From Immundisolibacter cernigliae (GTDB lineage Bacteria > Pseudomonadota > Gammaproteobacteria > Immundisolibacterales > Immundisolibacteraceae), in the NCBI RefSeq assembly GCF_001697225.1, contig NZ_CP014671.1, positions 2,108,001 through 2,172,000 of the forward strand: 64,000 bases of DNA, in the 5' to 3' direction. Positions 1 to 10,037 of the stretch are shown here, one piece after another. Below the pieces are notes generated by a model that ran no database searches, was not told where the DNA came from, and was given only the letters and a program-made list of their open reading frames with translations. Made by a program: the position numbers and the translations under genes. Numbering within the stretch: the stretch's first letter is position 1; every line of letters starts with the position of its first letter.

Positions 1-2
1 TT

Positions 3-1367
3 GTCGGTGCGCACGATGCCGACGTAATCCCACATGGCGCGCCGCAGCTCCTGCCAGTTGTGGGCGACCACCACTTCCTCATCGGAGTCGGTCACCTGGC
101 TCTCGTCCCAGGGCGGGATGGCGATGTCGCCGCCGGTGGCGGGCGGACCGGCCAGAATGTCGGCGGCGGCGGCCTGCGCAAACACCAGGCACTCCAGCAG
201 CGAGTTGCTGGCCAGGCGATTGGCACCGTGCAGGCCGGTGTAGGCCGCCTCGCCGACCGTATACAGGCCGGCCACGTCGGTGCGGCCGGCCAAGTCGGTC
301 ACCACGCCACCGCACAGGTAGTGCGCGGCGGGCACCACCGGAATCGGCTCGCGCGTGATGTCGATGCCCAGCTCCAGGCAGCGCGCGGCGATGGTCGGAA
401 AATGCTCGTGAATGAAGGCCGCCGGCTGGTGGCTGATGTCCAGGTACACGCAGTCCAGGCCCAGGCGCTTCATCTCGCTGTCGATGGCGCGCGCCACCAC
501 GTCGCGCGGGGCCAGCTCCAGTCGGTCGTCGTAGCGCTGCATGAAGCGCTCGCCGCCGGGCAGGCACAGGCGGCCGCCCTCGCCGCGCAGGGCCTCCGAA
601 ATCAGAAAATTCTTGGCCTTGGGGTGATACAGGCAGGTCGGATGGAACTGGATGAATTCCATGTTGCCGACCCGGCAACCGGCCCGCCAGGCCATGGCGA
701 TACCATCACCGGTGGCTACGTCCGGGTTGCTGGTGTACAGGTACACCTTGCCGGTGCCGCCGGTGGCCAGCACCACCGCGCGGCCGCGAAACACCTTGAC
801 CTTGCCGCTGCGCCGGTCGAGCACATAAGCGCCCAGGCAGCGATTCGGCTCCTTGCCCAGACGAGCGGTGGTAATCAGGTCGATCGCGATGTGGTGGTCG
901 TGCAGGGTGATGTTCGGGTGCGCACGGACCTTGTCCTCCAGCGTAGTGGTGATGGCCCGTCCGGTGGAGTCGGCCGCATGAATGATGCGCCGCTGCCCGT
1001 GGCCGCCCTCGCGCGTGAGGTGGTAGTCGTCGAACGGGCCGTTGCCGCCCGGCTCGGTCAGGCGGGTGAAGGCCACGCCCTGGTCGATCAGCCAGGCGAT
1101 GGCCTCGCGACTGCGCTCGACCGTGAAACGCACCGCCGCTTCGTCGCACAAACCGGCACCGGCCACCAAGGTGTCCGCGACGTGCGATTCCACTGAATCC
1201 TGGTCGCCCAGCACGGCCGCCACGCCGCCCTGCGCGTACAGGCTCGAGCCCTCGGTGAGCGGTCCCTTGGCCAGCATGCACACCGGTGCGTGGTCTGCCA
1301 GGCGCAGGGCCAGGCTCAGGCCTGCGGCCCCGCCGCCGATGATGAGCACCTGTTCGCTGGTCGACAT
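3..1367 (-). CDS. nadB: L-aspartate oxidase, C-terminus cut by window edge
   Basis: Flavoenzyme that oxidises L-aspartate to iminoaspartate, the first step of de novo NAD synthesis, in the cytoplasm. The 455 visible residues start at an ATG and show the FAD-binding GGGAAG motif at residues 11-16, an early YAQGG segment, and the HPTCLYHP and [15 protein letters not shown] stretches typical of the succinate dehydrogenase/fumarate reductase flavoprotein family. The family is usually about 530 residues, so roughly the last 15 percent lies outside the window. It is divergent from rpoE, the arrangement seen in many gammaproteobacteria. The start ATG is the natural one just before the FAD motif. Confidence 0.97.
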   Translation of the reverse strand, partial: MSTSEQVLIIGGGAAGLSLALRLADHAPVCMLAKGPLTEGSSLYAQGGVAAVLGDQDSVESHVADTLVAGAGLCDEAAVRFTVERSREAIAWLIDQGVAFTRLTEPGGNGPFDDYHLTREGGHGQRRIIHAADSTGRAITTTLEDKVRAHPNITLHDHHIAIDLITTARLGKEPNRCLGAYVLDRRSGKVKVFRGRAVVLATGGTGKVYLYTSNPDVATGDGIAMAWRAGCRVGNMEFIQFHPTCLYHPKAKNFLISEALRGEGGRLCLPGGERFMQRYDDRLELAPRDVVARAIDSEMKRLGLDCVYLDISHQPAAFIHEHFPTIAARCLELGIDITREPIPVVPAAHYLCGGVVTDLAGRTDVAGLYTVGEAAYTGLHGANRLASNSLLECLVFAQAAAADILAGPPATGGDIAIPPWDESQVTDSDEEVVVAHNWQELRRAMWDYVGIVRTD

Positions 1368-1392
1368 GTGAACGCGCCGAGGGGTGGGCCTT

Positions 1393-1420
1393 GAACTGGT
1401 AAAATTCCTCGCAATGTAAC
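1393..1420 (+). promoter_or_regulatory. Candidate sigma-E-type promoter of rpoE operon
   Basis: GAACTG at 1393-1398 and TGTAA at 1415-1419 are separated by 16 bases, close to the extracytoplasmic sigma-E/AlgU consensus (GAACTT, 16-17, TCTRA). The same stretch can be read as a weak sigma-70 promoter (TTGAAC, 18 bases, TGTAAC). Autoregulation of rpoE/algU is known in related bacteria; here it is inferred only from the motif match. Confidence 0.4.
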
Positions 1421-1422
1421 AA

Positions 1423-1439
1423 AAGCGCAATCTGCGCTT
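1423..1439. repeat. Perfect inverted repeat at the rpoE leader
   Basis: Arms AAGCGCA (1423-1429) and TGCGCTT (1433-1439) flank a 3-base spacer, immediately after the candidate -10 in the nadB/rpoE intergenic region. It could be an operator or a small hairpin at the 5' end of the transcript. No binding protein can be assigned from sequence. Confidence 0.5.
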
Positions 1440-1570
1440 CACCAATTGCCCAGGGAGACATGCATGGCTCGCCACGGCTGCCGGGCGACGCGTCGCATCC
1501 GCCCTGCCCACCCACGCTTGTTTTTGCTGCCGCCGGTTCGGTGCGCGGCAGGATCGACTGCGACATCCCG

Positions 1571-2173
1571 ATGACCACTTTTGGCGAAGCCAAACCAGGT
1601 GACGACGACAGCGCCATCGACCTGGAACTGGTACGCCGCGTTCAACGCGGCGAGAAACGCGCCTTTGATCTGCTGGTAAGCAAATATCAGGTGCGTGTGG
1701 CCAAACTGGTCGGCCGGCTGGTGTCCGATCGCTCCGAAGCCCAGGATGTCACGCAGGAGGCGTTCATCAAGGCCTACCGGGCGCTGCCCAATTTTCGGGG
1801 CGACAGCGCGTTCTACACGTGGCTGTACCGAATTGCGGTCAATTCCGCCAAGAATCATTTGGTGGCAAGATCGCGCCGCCCGCCCACCGACGATGTCGAC
1901 ATCACCGACGGTGACGTCGAGGCTGCCGGTGTGGTGATGGCGGACATGGCAACTCCCGAGTCCTACGCCGTACGTGACCAGCTTCAGTCGGCGCTGGGGC
2001 GGGCGCTGGCCGAGTTGCCCGAGGATCTGCGCACGGCGTTAACTTTGTGTGAGATGGAAGGTCTTAGCTACGATGAAATTGCCCGCGTGCTCGATTGCCC
2101 GATCGGCACCGTGCGTTCGCGCATCTTTCGTGCACGGCGGGCACTCGATGCGAAACTCAAACCGTTCCTGTAA
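1571..2173 (+). CDS. rpoE: RNA polymerase sigma factor RpoE (AlgU)
   Basis: Group IV (extracytoplasmic function) sigma factor that directs the envelope-stress response. The 200 residues contain region 2 ([11 protein letters not shown] and [15 protein letters not shown], about residues 55-90) and region 4 with a helix-turn-helix ([20 protein letters not shown]), both nearly identical to the RpoE/AlgU subfamily. The ATG at 1571 gives the usual length; the frame remains open upstream to 1460, but that extension lacks family similarity. The ribosome site is weak. It is followed 16 bases later by the anti-sigma gene rseA. Confidence 0.96.
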   Translation: MTTFGEAKPGDDDSAIDLELVRRVQRGEKRAFDLLVSKYQVRVAKLVGRLVSDRSEAQDVTQEAFIKAYRALPNFRGDSAFYTWLYRIAVNSAKNHLVARSRRPPTDDVDITDGDVEAAGVVMADMATPESYAVRDQLQSALGRALAELPEDLRTALTLCEMEGLSYDEIARVLDCPIGTVRSRIFRARRALDAKLKPFL

Positions 2174-2189
2174 CCCGGTGGAGACCTGA

Positions 2190-2738
2190 ATGACGGAGCC
2201 ACAACACCAAGCGCTGTCCGACCTGATGGACGGCGAGCTGGATCCCGACCAGGCTGACGCGCTGCTGGATGCGCTGTGTCGCGATGACGCGCTGGCGGCT
2301 CAGTGGCGCCGGATGCACCGGATACGTGGCCTTCTGCGCGATGGAGCAGATCCGACCTTCGACGTCAGCGCCGCGGTGCGTGAGGCCATTGCCGGCGAGG
2401 CGACCTATCTGTTGCCGGCCATTGCACCGGTTCGCCCGGCAAGGCACTGGCCCCGCTATGCCGTCGGCGGCGCCTTGGCTGCCTCGGTCGCACTGGCCAC
2501 CGTGATCGGGCTTCGGCAGTGGCAAGCGCCCGGCGCGACCGATCAACTGGCGACACAAACCAGCGAGGCGATCACCGGACCCATCCTGGCAAGCGGCGAC
2601 GTGCGCGCGCCTGCTGCTGCGCAGCAACCCAGCCGGCTGGAGGGCTACTGGGCCGCGCACGCCGACAACGCCCTGCTCGCCGGACAGGACTCGCTGACCC
2701 CGCTGCTGCGTGACGTCAGCACAGACAGCCGGCAATGA
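2190..2738 (+). CDS. rseA: Anti-sigma-E factor RseA (MucA-like)
   Basis: Inner-membrane anti-sigma factor expected to bind and hold RpoE until cleaved under envelope stress. The 182 residues comprise an N-terminal cytoplasmic domain (LSDLMDGELDPDQADALLDAL, near residues 9-29, the RseA_N signature), one membrane segment at about residues 91-108, and a short low-complexity periplasmic tail. A GGTGGAG ribosome site precedes the ATG. Its stop overlaps the rseB start by ATGA, implying translational coupling. The assignment rests on the N-terminal motif plus position between rpoE and rseB. Confidence 0.9.
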   Translation: MTEPQHQALSDLMDGELDPDQADALLDALCRDDALAAQWRRMHRIRGLLRDGADPTFDVSAAVREAIAGEATYLLPAIAPVRPARHWPRYAVGGALAASVALATVIGLRQWQAPGATDQLATQTSEAITGPILASGDVRAPAAAQQPSRLEGYWAAHADNALLAGQDSLTPLLRDVSTDSRQ

Positions 2739-3742
2739 AACCGGCGCCGGTGCTGCTGGCGCTTGCGCTGGCGTGTGGCAAGGCGCTCGCCGCTGACACC
2801 CCGCAGATCATCCAGCGCATGCTGGCGGCAGCCGACGTCCTGTCCTACCGCGGCCACGTCGTGCAGATCGAGGGCGATCAGGCGCAAAGCCTGCACATAC
2901 TGCACCGCGCCGGGGCCGACGGCGGATTCGACCGCGTACGCAGCCTGCAAGGCACTTATTGGGAACTGCGCCGCCAGGGACAAAACTGCCGTATCGCCCT
3001 GTCAACAGTCCGACCGGCACACGATGAGGCATTGGTGGCCGCAGCGTTTGCCAGCCTGCTGCCGCGCCGGCTGCAAAAGCTGGCCGAGTTTTACGAATTT
3101 GCCCCGGTCGGCAGCGGTCGACTGGCCGATCATGCTGCCGACTTCACGCTGGCCCGGCCGCGCGATCAGTTCCGGTTTGCGTATCTGCTGGGTACGGACA
3201 GCGCAACCGGCCTGCTGCTCAAGGCCAGCCTGATCGACAATCAGGGCAAGGTCCTGCGTCAGGTATTCTTCGTCGATCTTGAACTGGTGCAGACGCTGGA
3301 CGATGCCGAGTGGCTGCAGGAAGCCGGCTCCAGCCCGGCGAAACTGCAGTGGACGGAACACACCCTTGGGCAACGCCCCTCGGCGGATGCCATCCCCTGG
3401 ACCATCGGCACGCTGCCGCCCGGTTTCGGTGTCAGCGGTTATATCCGCCGCCAGTCACCCGATAGCGGCCAGGACGTCGAGCAACTGACCATTTCCGATG
3501 GTCTGGCAACCGTTTCGGTGTTCATCGACTCCCCGGCGCCCGGCGAACAGTCACTGCTGGGCGCCGGACGCGTACAGGCCATGCCCGCCTTCGGCGCGCG
3601 GCTTGACGGACGTCAGGTCACCGCGCTGGGAGCGGCACCGATGGCCACCCTGCAGCAGGTCGTCAAAGCCTTGATGCCAGTCGCACCCGCCTCCCTGGCG
3701 ACGCCGGCCGCGTCGCCCGCAATCTCCGGCGCCCCTCCGTGA
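2735..3742 (+). CDS. rseB: Sigma-E regulator RseB (MucB)
   Basis: Periplasmic protein that binds RseA and senses mislocalised envelope components, modulating release of sigma-E. A signal peptide of about 19 residues ends in GKALA before ADTP. The mature part has the two-domain MucB/RseB layout: a lipoprotein-carrier-like N-terminal domain (to about residue 210) and a C-terminal domain (about 230-315). At 335 residues it is of usual length. It overlaps rseA upstream (ATGA) and mucD downstream (GTGA), so the three are almost certainly one transcript. Confidence 0.93.
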   Translation: MKPAPVLLALALACGKALAADTPQIIQRMLAAADVLSYRGHVVQIEGDQAQSLHILHRAGADGGFDRVRSLQGTYWELRRQGQNCRIALSTVRPAHDEALVAAAFASLLPRRLQKLAEFYEFAPVGSGRLADHAADFTLARPRDQFRFAYLLGTDSATGLLLKASLIDNQGKVLRQVFFVDLELVQTLDDAEWLQEAGSSPAKLQWTEHTLGQRPSADAIPWTIGTLPPGFGVSGYIRRQSPDSGQDVEQLTISDGLATVSVFIDSPAPGEQSLLGAGRVQAMPAFGARLDGRQVTALGAAPMATLQQVVKALMPVAPASLATPAASPAISGAPP

Positions 3743-5175
3743 ATACTGTCACCCGATCCGTCCTTGCCTGGCTGGTGTGTGCTCTCGTGCCCGTGTACGG
3801 TCCGGCTCACGCCGCCGACCTGCCGGATTTCAGTTCCCTGGTCACCGCGTACGGACCGGCGGTGGTGAACATCAGCAGTGAGAACAAGCCGGCACCGAGC
3901 CAGGCCGCGCGCCCGAAGCTGCCATTCGAACTGCCGGAAGGCCTGGACGATCCGGACAGTGCGCCGCTGAACGAATTCTTCCGGCATTTTTTCGGCGAGC
4001 AGGGCGAGCTGCCGTCCCTGCCCACAGAATCGCTGGGCTCTGGCTTCATCATTTCCGCCGACGGCTACGTGCTGACCAACCACCACGTGGTCAAGGGCGC
4101 CGATAAGATCATGGTGCGCCTCGGTGATCGCAGCGAACTGCCGGCCAAGCTGATCGGTTCGGACGAGCGCAGCGACATCGCGCTGCTGAAGGTGGCCTCG
4201 AAGAACGGCTCGCTGCCGACCGTGAAAATCGGTGATCCGGCGCGTCTTAAGGTCGGCGAATGGGTGCTGGCCATCGGCTCACCGTTCGGCTTCGACCACA
4301 GCGTCACCGCCGGCATCGTCAGCGCCAAGGGTCGTGCCTTGCCGCAGGACACCTACGTACCGTTCATCCAGACCGACGTGGCCATCAACCCCGGCAACTC
4401 CGGCGGCCCGCTGTTCAACATGGACGGCGAGGTGGTCGGCATCAATTCGCAGATCTACAGCCGCACCGGCGGTTTCATGGGGCTGTCGTTCGCGGTGCCG
4501 ATCGATGTCGCCATGGACGTCGTCAGCCAGCTCAAGGCCAGTGGCAAGGTCACGCGCGGCTGGCTGGGCGTGCTGATCCAGGACGTGACCCGGGAACTGG
4601 CCGAATCCTTCGGCATGGCGCAGCCGCGCGGCGCGCTGGTGGCGCGCGTGATGCCGGACGGGCCGGCCGCCAAGGCGGGCATAGAAGCCGGCGACATCAT
4701 CCTGCGCTTCAACGGCGAAGACATCGTCTATTCGAGCGACCTGCCGCCGCGGGTCGGCCGCACCGCCGTTGGGCGCAATGTCGCGGTCGATATCCTGCGC
4801 GCCGGCAAGCCGCGCACCCTGCAACTGGCGGTCGAGGCGCTGCCGGCCGAGGCGCGGGCGGGCGCCGAAAAACCGGCGCCGGCCAGGGTCAGCGCCGATC
4901 GGCTCGGCCTGCTGGTGGCGGACCTCACCGACCAACAGCGCGAGCGCGCCGGCGTCGAGCGCGGTGGCGTGCTGGTACGCCGGGTGGACGCAGGCGCCGC
5001 GCAGGAAGCCGGCGTGCAGCGCAGCGACGTCATCCTGTCCGTGAACAGCCAGACGGTGGACGACGCCGCCGGCTTCAAGCGCCTGGTCGATCGCCTGCCG
5101 GCCGGCAAGGTGGCGCGCCTGCTGGTGCAGCGCGGCCAGAACCCCCTGTGGCTGGCGCTGCGGGTGCCAAAGTAG
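3739..5175 (+). CDS. mucD: Do-family periplasmic serine protease (DegP/MucD)
   Basis: Periplasmic HtrA-type protease and chaperone that removes misfolded envelope proteins. The 478-residue precursor starts at GTG and has a signal peptide (to about residue 25, PAHA). The trypsin-like domain shows the catalytic triad His116 (TNHHVV), Asp146 (SDIALL) and Ser221 (NPGNSGGP). Two PDZ domains follow, at about residues 270-360 and 385-470. Location straight after rseB matches mucD of the algU operon in pseudomonads and relatives, so co-regulation by sigma-E is likely. No algD-type target is visible here. Confidence 0.95.
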   Translation: MNTVTRSVLAWLVCALVPVYGPAHAADLPDFSSLVTAYGPAVVNISSENKPAPSQAARPKLPFELPEGLDDPDSAPLNEFFRHFFGEQGELPSLPTESLGSGFIISADGYVLTNHHVVKGADKIMVRLGDRSELPAKLIGSDERSDIALLKVASKNGSLPTVKIGDPARLKVGEWVLAIGSPFGFDHSVTAGIVSAKGRALPQDTYVPFIQTDVAINPGNSGGPLFNMDGEVVGINSQIYSRTGGFMGLSFAVPIDVAMDVVSQLKASGKVTRGWLGVLIQDVTRELAESFGMAQPRGALVARVMPDGPAAKAGIEAGDIILRFNGEDIVYSSDLPPRVGRTAVGRNVAVDILRAGKPRTLQLAVEALPAEARAGAEKPAPARVSADRLGLLVADLTDQQRERAGVERGGVLVRRVDAGAAQEAGVQRSDVILSVNSQTVDDAAGFKRLVDRLPAGKVARLLVQRGQNPLWLALRVPK

Positions 5176-5210
5176 GCGGCCTAGGAGCCTTCGGGGCCAG
5201 GCGGGGCGCG

Positions 5211-5256
5211 TGTTATAGTGTGGCGCCTTTGGAAGGGGCGCTGCGGCGCCCCTTCC
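5211..5256 (+). promoter_or_regulatory. Extended -10 promoter and hairpin upstream of lepA
   Basis: TGT followed by TATAGT (5211-5219) forms an extended -10 element; no clear -35 is seen. Just downstream lies a perfect 11-bp inverted repeat (5231-5241 and 5246-5256, 4-base loop). The hairpin has no T-tract, so it is more likely a leader structure than an efficient terminator of mucD. Both sit in the 209-base gap between mucD and lepA. Confidence 0.5.
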
Positions 5257-5384
5257 GTCGTTATGGATCAGGCTCGGCGGGCGTTCGGGCCGGCAGCCGG
5301 CGCCGACCCGAACCGCCATGCGCCACTGGAACCGGGCCGCGAGCCACGCCCACCTTCCCCATTCGGTCCGCCCCCGACCTGCCG

Positions 5385-7190
5385 ATGACCCCCCTCGACC
5401 GAATTCGCAATTTTTCGATCATCGCCCACATCGACCACGGCAAATCGACCCTGGCCGATCGTTTCATCCAGCGCTGCCAAGGCCTGACGCAGCGTGAAAT
5501 GTCGGCGCAGGTGCTCGACTCCATGGACCTGGAGCGCGAGCGGGGCATCACCATCAAGGCGCAGAGCGTGTCGCTGCGCTACGTGGCCCGCGACGGCGTG
5601 GATTACCTGCTGAACTTCATCGACACCCCCGGCCACGTCGATTTTTCGTACGAGGTGTCGCGCTCGCTGGCTGCCTGCGAGGGCGCGCTGCTGGTGGTGG
5701 ACGCGGCGCAGGGCGTCGAGGCGCAGACCGTTGCCAACTGCTATACGGCCATCGAGCAGGGCCTCGAAGTGCTGCCGGTGTTGAACAAGATCGACCTGCC
5801 GACCGCCGAGCCGGAGCGGGTCAAGCGCGAGATCGAGGAAATCGTCGGCATCGACGCCGAGGACGCCGTGTGCGTGAGCGCCAAGACCGGCCAGGGCGTG
5901 GACGACGTGCTGGAGGCGCTGATCGCGCGCATTCCGCCGCCCACGGGCGATGTCGACGCCCCGCTGCAGGCGCTGGTGATCGATTCCTGGTTCGACAACT
6001 ACCTGGGCGTGGTCGGCCTGGTGCGGGTCATGAACGGCGCCCTGCGGGTCGGCCAGCGCATCCGCGTGATGTCCAACGCACGCGTGTTCACCATCGACCG
6101 GCTCGCCATCTACACGCCCAAGCGGCGCGACGTGACCGAGCTGGGTCCGGGCGAGGCCGGCATCGTGATTGCGGCCATCAAGGACATCGACGCCATCCCG
6201 GTCGGTGACACCATCACCGAGGAAGCCCGTCCGGCGCCGGCCCAGCTGCCGGGCTTCCAGCGCATCAAGCCGCGCGTGTTCGCCGGCCTGTTCCCGGTCG
6301 ACTCGTCCAGCTACGAGGCGCTGCGCGAGGCGCTGCGCAAGCTGCGCCTGAACGACGCGTCGCTCAGTTTCGAGCCGGAGACCTCGCAGGCACTCGGCTT
6401 CGGCTTTCGCTGCGGGTTCCTGGGCATGCTGCACATGGAGATCGTGCAGGAGCGCCTGGAACGCGAATACGACCTTGAGCTGATCACCACCGCGCCGACC
6501 GTGCTCTACGAGGTGCTGGTGCGCTCCGGCGAGGTGCTGCTGGTGGACAACCCGGCCAAGCTGCCGGACCCGTCCCAGCTGCAGGAAATCCGCGAGCCGA
6601 TCCTGGCCGTGACCATTCTGGTGCCGCCGGCGTATCTGGGCGCCGTGCTCGGCCTGTGCGAAGACAAACGCGGCCGCCAGACGCGCATGAGTCACCTGGG
6701 CGGGCAGGTGTCGGTGCAGTACGACATCCCGGCGGCCGAGGTGGTGGCCGATTTCTTCGACCGCCTCAAATCCGTCAGCCGCGGCTTTGCTTCCTTCGAC
6801 TATGAATTCACGCGCTTCGAGCCGGCCGATCTGGTCAAGCTCGACGTGCTGGTCAATAAGGAAAAGGTCGATTCGCTGTCGGCCATCGTGCACCGCCAGA
6901 CCGCGGCCCTGCGCGGGCGCGAGCTGGTCGCCAAAATGGTCGAGCTGATCCCGAGGCAAATGTTCGAGGTGCCGATCCAGGCCGCCATCGGCGCCAAGAT
7001 CGTCGCCCGCGAGTCGGTGCGGGCCCTGCGCAAGAACGTCACCGCCAAGTGCTACGGCGGCGACATCACGCGCAAGCGCAAGCTGCTGGAAAAGCAAAAA
7101 GAGGGCAAGAAACGCATGAAGCAGGTCGGCAACGTGCAGATTCCGCAGGAGGCCTTCATGGCTGTGCTGCACACCGGCAAGGAGAAATAG
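5385..7190 (+). CDS. lepA: Elongation factor 4 (LepA), translational GTPase
   Basis: Ribosome-associated GTPase, membrane- or cytoplasm-located, involved in back-translocation and ribosome biogenesis. The 601 residues have the G1 motif [10 protein letters not shown] at residues 14-23, DTPGHVDF (G3), NKIDL (G4), and the LepA-specific C-terminal domain ending with the [16 protein letters not shown] segment. Length equals the family norm. The ATG at 5385 is chosen because homology begins at [19 protein letters not shown]; the frame stays open far upstream through mucD but as a non-coding shadow. lepB follows after 2 bases. Confidence 0.98.
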   Translation: MTPLDRIRNFSIIAHIDHGKSTLADRFIQRCQGLTQREMSAQVLDSMDLERERGITIKAQSVSLRYVARDGVDYLLNFIDTPGHVDFSYEVSRSLAACEGALLVVDAAQGVEAQTVANCYTAIEQGLEVLPVLNKIDLPTAEPERVKREIEEIVGIDAEDAVCVSAKTGQGVDDVLEALIARIPPPTGDVDAPLQALVIDSWFDNYLGVVGLVRVMNGALRVGQRIRVMSNARVFTIDRLAIYTPKRRDVTELGPGEAGIVIAAIKDIDAIPVGDTITEEARPAPAQLPGFQRIKPRVFAGLFPVDSSSYEALREALRKLRLNDASLSFEPETSQALGFGFRCGFLGMLHMEIVQERLEREYDLELITTAPTVLYEVLVRSGEVLLVDNPAKLPDPSQLQEIREPILAVTILVPPAYLGAVLGLCEDKRGRQTRMSHLGGQVSVQYDIPAAEVVADFFDRLKSVSRGFASFDYEFTRFEPADLVKLDVLVNKEKVDSLSAIVHRQTAALRGRELVAKMVELIPRQMFEVPIQAAIGAKIVARESVRALRKNVTAKCYGGDITRKRKLLEKQKEGKKRMKQVGNVQIPQEAFMAVLHTGKEK

Positions 7191-7192
7191 CC

Positions 7193-7957
7193 GTGGATTT
7201 CGCGCTGCTGCTGTTCGTGCTGCTGCTCATCAGCGGCGTGATCTGGGCGATCGACGAAATCTGGCTGGTGCGCCACCGCAACGCGGCCGGCGCGACGCCC
7301 CAAAAAATGCCCTGGTGGGTGGAGTACGGGCGCTCGTTCTTCCCGGTGATCCTGGCCGTGTTCCTGCTGCGCTCGTTCCTGGTGGAACCGTTTCGCATTC
7401 CGTCCGGGTCCATGCTGCCGACCCTGCACGTGGGCGATTTCATCCTGGTCAACAAGTTCACCTACGGCATCCGCCTGCCGGTCATCGACAGGAAGATCAT
7501 CGACATCGGCAGCCCGCAGCGGGGCGATGTGGTGGTGTTTCGCTACCCGCCAGAGCCGTCGATCGATTACATCAAGCGCGTGGTCGGCGTGCCCGGCGAT
7601 CGTATCGGCTATTACGACAAGGTGCTCTACGTGAACGGCGAGCCGGTCACGCTGCGCGACGGCGCGAAGCCGGTGCAGGATGGTGGCGTGGAGTTTCTGC
7701 GCCTGCCGGAACAACTCGGATCGCACCATTACGAGGTGCAATGGATGCCGCAGCGGCCGAGTCCGCAGGGCGAGGTGGTGGTGCCGGCCGGGCAGTATTT
7801 CGTCATGGGCGACAACCGCGACAACAGCAAGGACAGCCGCTACTGGGGCTTCGTGCCGGACCAGAACCTGGTCGGCAAGGCGTTTTTCATCTGGATGAGC
7901 TGGGATGGCGGGCAGTTTGCAGTCAACTGGCGGCGCATCGGCTCCAGTATTCCGTGA
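7193..7957 (+). CDS. lepB: Signal peptidase I
   Basis: Inner-membrane serine protease that cleaves signal peptides from exported proteins. Starts at GTG with an AAGGAG ribosome site inside the lepA end. The 254 residues show two N-terminal membrane segments (about 2-20 and 49-63), the catalytic Ser73 in PSGSMLPTL, the catalytic Lys128 in DYIKRVVG, and the GDNRDNSKDSRYWG box near the C-terminus. It sits in the standard lepA-lepB-DUF4845-rnc-era order. Confidence 0.97.
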   Translation: MDFALLLFVLLLISGVIWAIDEIWLVRHRNAAGATPQKMPWWVEYGRSFFPVILAVFLLRSFLVEPFRIPSGSMLPTLHVGDFILVNKFTYGIRLPVIDRKIIDIGSPQRGDVVVFRYPPEPSIDYIKRVVGVPGDRIGYYDKVLYVNGEPVTLRDGAKPVQDGGVEFLRLPEQLGSHHYEVQWMPQRPSPQGEVVVPAGQYFVMGDNRDNSKDSRYWGFVPDQNLVGKAFFIWMSWDGGQFAVNWRRIGSSIP

Positions 7958-8037
7958 TACGCGGCTGTTTCATTCAGCGCCGACCGGTTGATAATGCCCC
8001 GGGCCGCAAACAAGGCCTGACACCGGGAGAGTCCGAC

Positions 8038-8448
8038 ATGCAAAAAAAACTGCCCGCTGGCCGTCAGGGCGGCTGGTCCTTTTTCTCGCTCGCCATCGCT
8101 CTTGCCGTGGCGGTGCTTTTTTTCATGGTCGGTCTGGCCATGTATCCGGGGTATTACGAAGCCTTCGCCGTGCGCAAGGCGGTCAACTCGCTGGCCGAGG
8201 ACAGCACCATCGGCCAGATGGGCAAGCCGGCGATATGGAGCCTGCTCGAAAAGCGCTTCGACATGAGCGGTCTGTATACCCCCACGCCGACCAAGAACGA
8301 CCTGAAGATCGATTACGACAAAAAGACCAGCAAAAAGCGCATCGTCGTCGAGTACGACTACAAGGCGCCCGTGTTCTACAACATCAGCGTGATGATGCAT
8401 TTCCGGCATGAGCTGCAGGTCGAAGGCACGGTGAGCGGAAGCGATTGA
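8038..8448 (+). CDS. DUF4845 membrane protein
   Basis: Small conserved protein of unknown function, 136 residues. It has one N-terminal membrane segment at about residues 13-36 and a soluble part with a basic stretch (KIDYDKKTSKKR). The DUF4845 family is almost always found between lepB and rnc in beta- and gammaproteobacteria, which is the position here. A CCGGGAGA ribosome site precedes the ATG. Its stop overlaps the rnc start (TTGA). A role linked to secretion or RNase III has been guessed from context only. Confidence 0.85.
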   Translation: MQKKLPAGRQGGWSFFSLAIALAVAVLFFMVGLAMYPGYYEAFAVRKAVNSLAEDSTIGQMGKPAIWSLLEKRFDMSGLYTPTPTKNDLKIDYDKKTSKKRIVVEYDYKAPVFYNISVMMHFRHELQVEGTVSGSD

Positions 8449-9125
8449 CGGACCCGCTGGACCTGTTGCAGCTGCGCCTGGGCCATCGCTTTGCCGATCC
8501 GGGGCTGCTGCGCCGCGCGCTGACCCACCGCAGCGCGCGGCGCCAGCACAACGAGCGCCTGGAGTTCCTGGGTGATGCCCTGCTTGGATTCGTGATCGCC
8601 GAAGCGCTGACGCAGCGTTTCCCCCAGGCCACCGAGGGCGAGCTCACGCGCTTGCGCGCGCGCATGGTCAGCGGCGAGGCGCTTGCCGTGGCCGCCAACG
8701 AACTGCGCCTGGGAGAATTCCTGGAACTGGGTGCCGGCGAGCGCAAGACCGGCGGCCATCGCCGGGCCTCCATTCTGGCCGACGCCTTCGAGGCGCTGAT
8801 CTGCGCCATGTACCTGGACGCCGGCATCGAGGTCTGTCGCGAGCGGGTGCTGCACCTGCTGGGCCCGGCGCTGGCGCGGCTGCAACCTGGCGAGACGCTC
8901 AAGGATCCGAAAACCCGCCTGCAGGAATGGCTGCAAAGCCGCGCCCTGGAGCGACCGCAGTACCATCTGGTCAGCGAACAGGAACAGGCCGGCGCGTGGC
9001 AGTTCGAGGTCGAATGCCGGGCGCCGCCGCTGCCCGATCCCCTGCGCGGCATCGGCGGCACCCGCCGCGCCGCCGAACAGGCCGCCGCCGCCGCCGCGCT
9101 GGAACGACTGCAAACTCATGACTGA
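8445..9125 (+). CDS. rnc: Ribonuclease III
   Basis: Double-strand-specific endoribonuclease for rRNA and mRNA processing. The 226 residues start at TTG overlapping the previous stop. The RNase III signature ERLEFLGDAL lies at residues 37-46, with a second acidic cluster DAFEALICAMYLDAG carrying the catalytic Asp/Glu. A double-strand RNA-binding domain covers about residues 155-224 and ends in an alanine-rich helix. The last 8 bases overlap era. Confidence 0.97.
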   Translation: MTDPLDLLQLRLGHRFADPGLLRRALTHRSARRQHNERLEFLGDALLGFVIAEALTQRFPQATEGELTRLRARMVSGEALAVAANELRLGEFLELGAGERKTGGHRRASILADAFEALICAMYLDAGIEVCRERVLHLLGPALARLQPGETLKDPKTRLQEWLQSRALERPQYHLVSEQEQAGAWQFEVECRAPPLPDPLRGIGGTRRAAEQAAAAAALERLQTHD

Positions 9126-10023
9126 CACCACACCCGTCGAACACTCCGGCTACGTTGCCATCGTCGGGCGCCCCAACGTCGGCAAGTCCACGCTGATCAA
9201 CCGCCTGGTGGGGCAGAAGCTGGCCATCACCTCGCCCAAGCCGCAGACCACGCGTCACCGCCTGCTGGGCATTCGCACCGAGGGCGGCGTGCAGGCCGTG
9301 TTCGTGGACACACCGGGCATCCACCCCGGCCAGGGTCGGGCGCTGAACCGGTACCTGAACCGCACCGCTACCGGCGCCCTCGAAGGCGTGGACCTGGCGC
9401 TGATGGTGGTGCAGGGCACGCACTGGACCGCCGACGACCAGCGCGTGCTGGAACTGGTCAAGGCCAGCGGCCGGCCGGCGGTGGCCGTGGTCAACAAGAT
9501 CGACCTGGTCCCGAACAAGGCGGCACTGTTTCCACAGCTCGAACAGCTCGGCGCGCAGGGCTGCTTTACCGAAATCGTGCCGGTGTCGGCCCGCAAGGGC
9601 AGCAACGTCGAGCGGCTGATGCAGGTGGTCGGGCGCCTGCTGCCGGCCGGCGGGGAATTGTTCCCGGAAGACCAGGTCACCGACCGCAGCCTGTCATTCA
9701 TGGCCGCCGAACTGGTGCGCGAGAAGCTCATGCGCCATCTGCACCAGGAACTGCCCTACGTGTGCACGGTCGGCATCGAAACCTTCGACGAGCAGCCTGG
9801 ACGCACAGAGATCAGCGCCATCATCTGGGTCGAGCGGCCCAGCCACAAGGGCATCGTCATCGGCAAGGGCGGCGCCATGCTCAAGCAGGTCGGCAGCGAG
9901 GCGCGGGCGGACCTGGAAAAACTGCTCGAAACGCACGTCTTCCTGCAGCTGGTGGTGCGCGAGAAAAGCGGCTGGACCGACGACGATGTGGCCCTGCGCA
10001 CGCTCGGTTACCAGAGCGAGTAG
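9118..10023 (+). CDS. era: GTPase Era
   Basis: Essential GTPase that binds the 3' end of 16S rRNA and helps assemble the 30S subunit. The 301 residues have G1 GRPNVGKST at residues 17-25, a DTPGIHPGQG switch region, NKIDLV (G4), and a C-terminal KH domain with the GKGGAMLKQVG loop near residue 245. Overlap with rnc and the short gap to recO mark the usual rnc-era-recO operon. Confidence 0.98.
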   Translation: MTDTTPVEHSGYVAIVGRPNVGKSTLINRLVGQKLAITSPKPQTTRHRLLGIRTEGGVQAVFVDTPGIHPGQGRALNRYLNRTATGALEGVDLALMVVQGTHWTADDQRVLELVKASGRPAVAVVNKIDLVPNKAALFPQLEQLGAQGCFTEIVPVSARKGSNVERLMQVVGRLLPAGGELFPEDQVTDRSLSFMAAELVREKLMRHLHQELPYVCTVGIETFDEQPGRTEISAIIWVERPSHKGIVIGKGGAMLKQVGSEARADLEKLLETHVFLQLVVREKSGWTDDDVALRTLGYQSE

Positions 10024-10037
10024 TCAGGCCCGCGCGC

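Noticed and set aside
4260-5384. Long open frame upstream of lepA, overlapping mucD
   Set aside because: It is a shadow frame of mucD; similarity to LepA begins only at 5385 and the protein before it has no recognisable domain.
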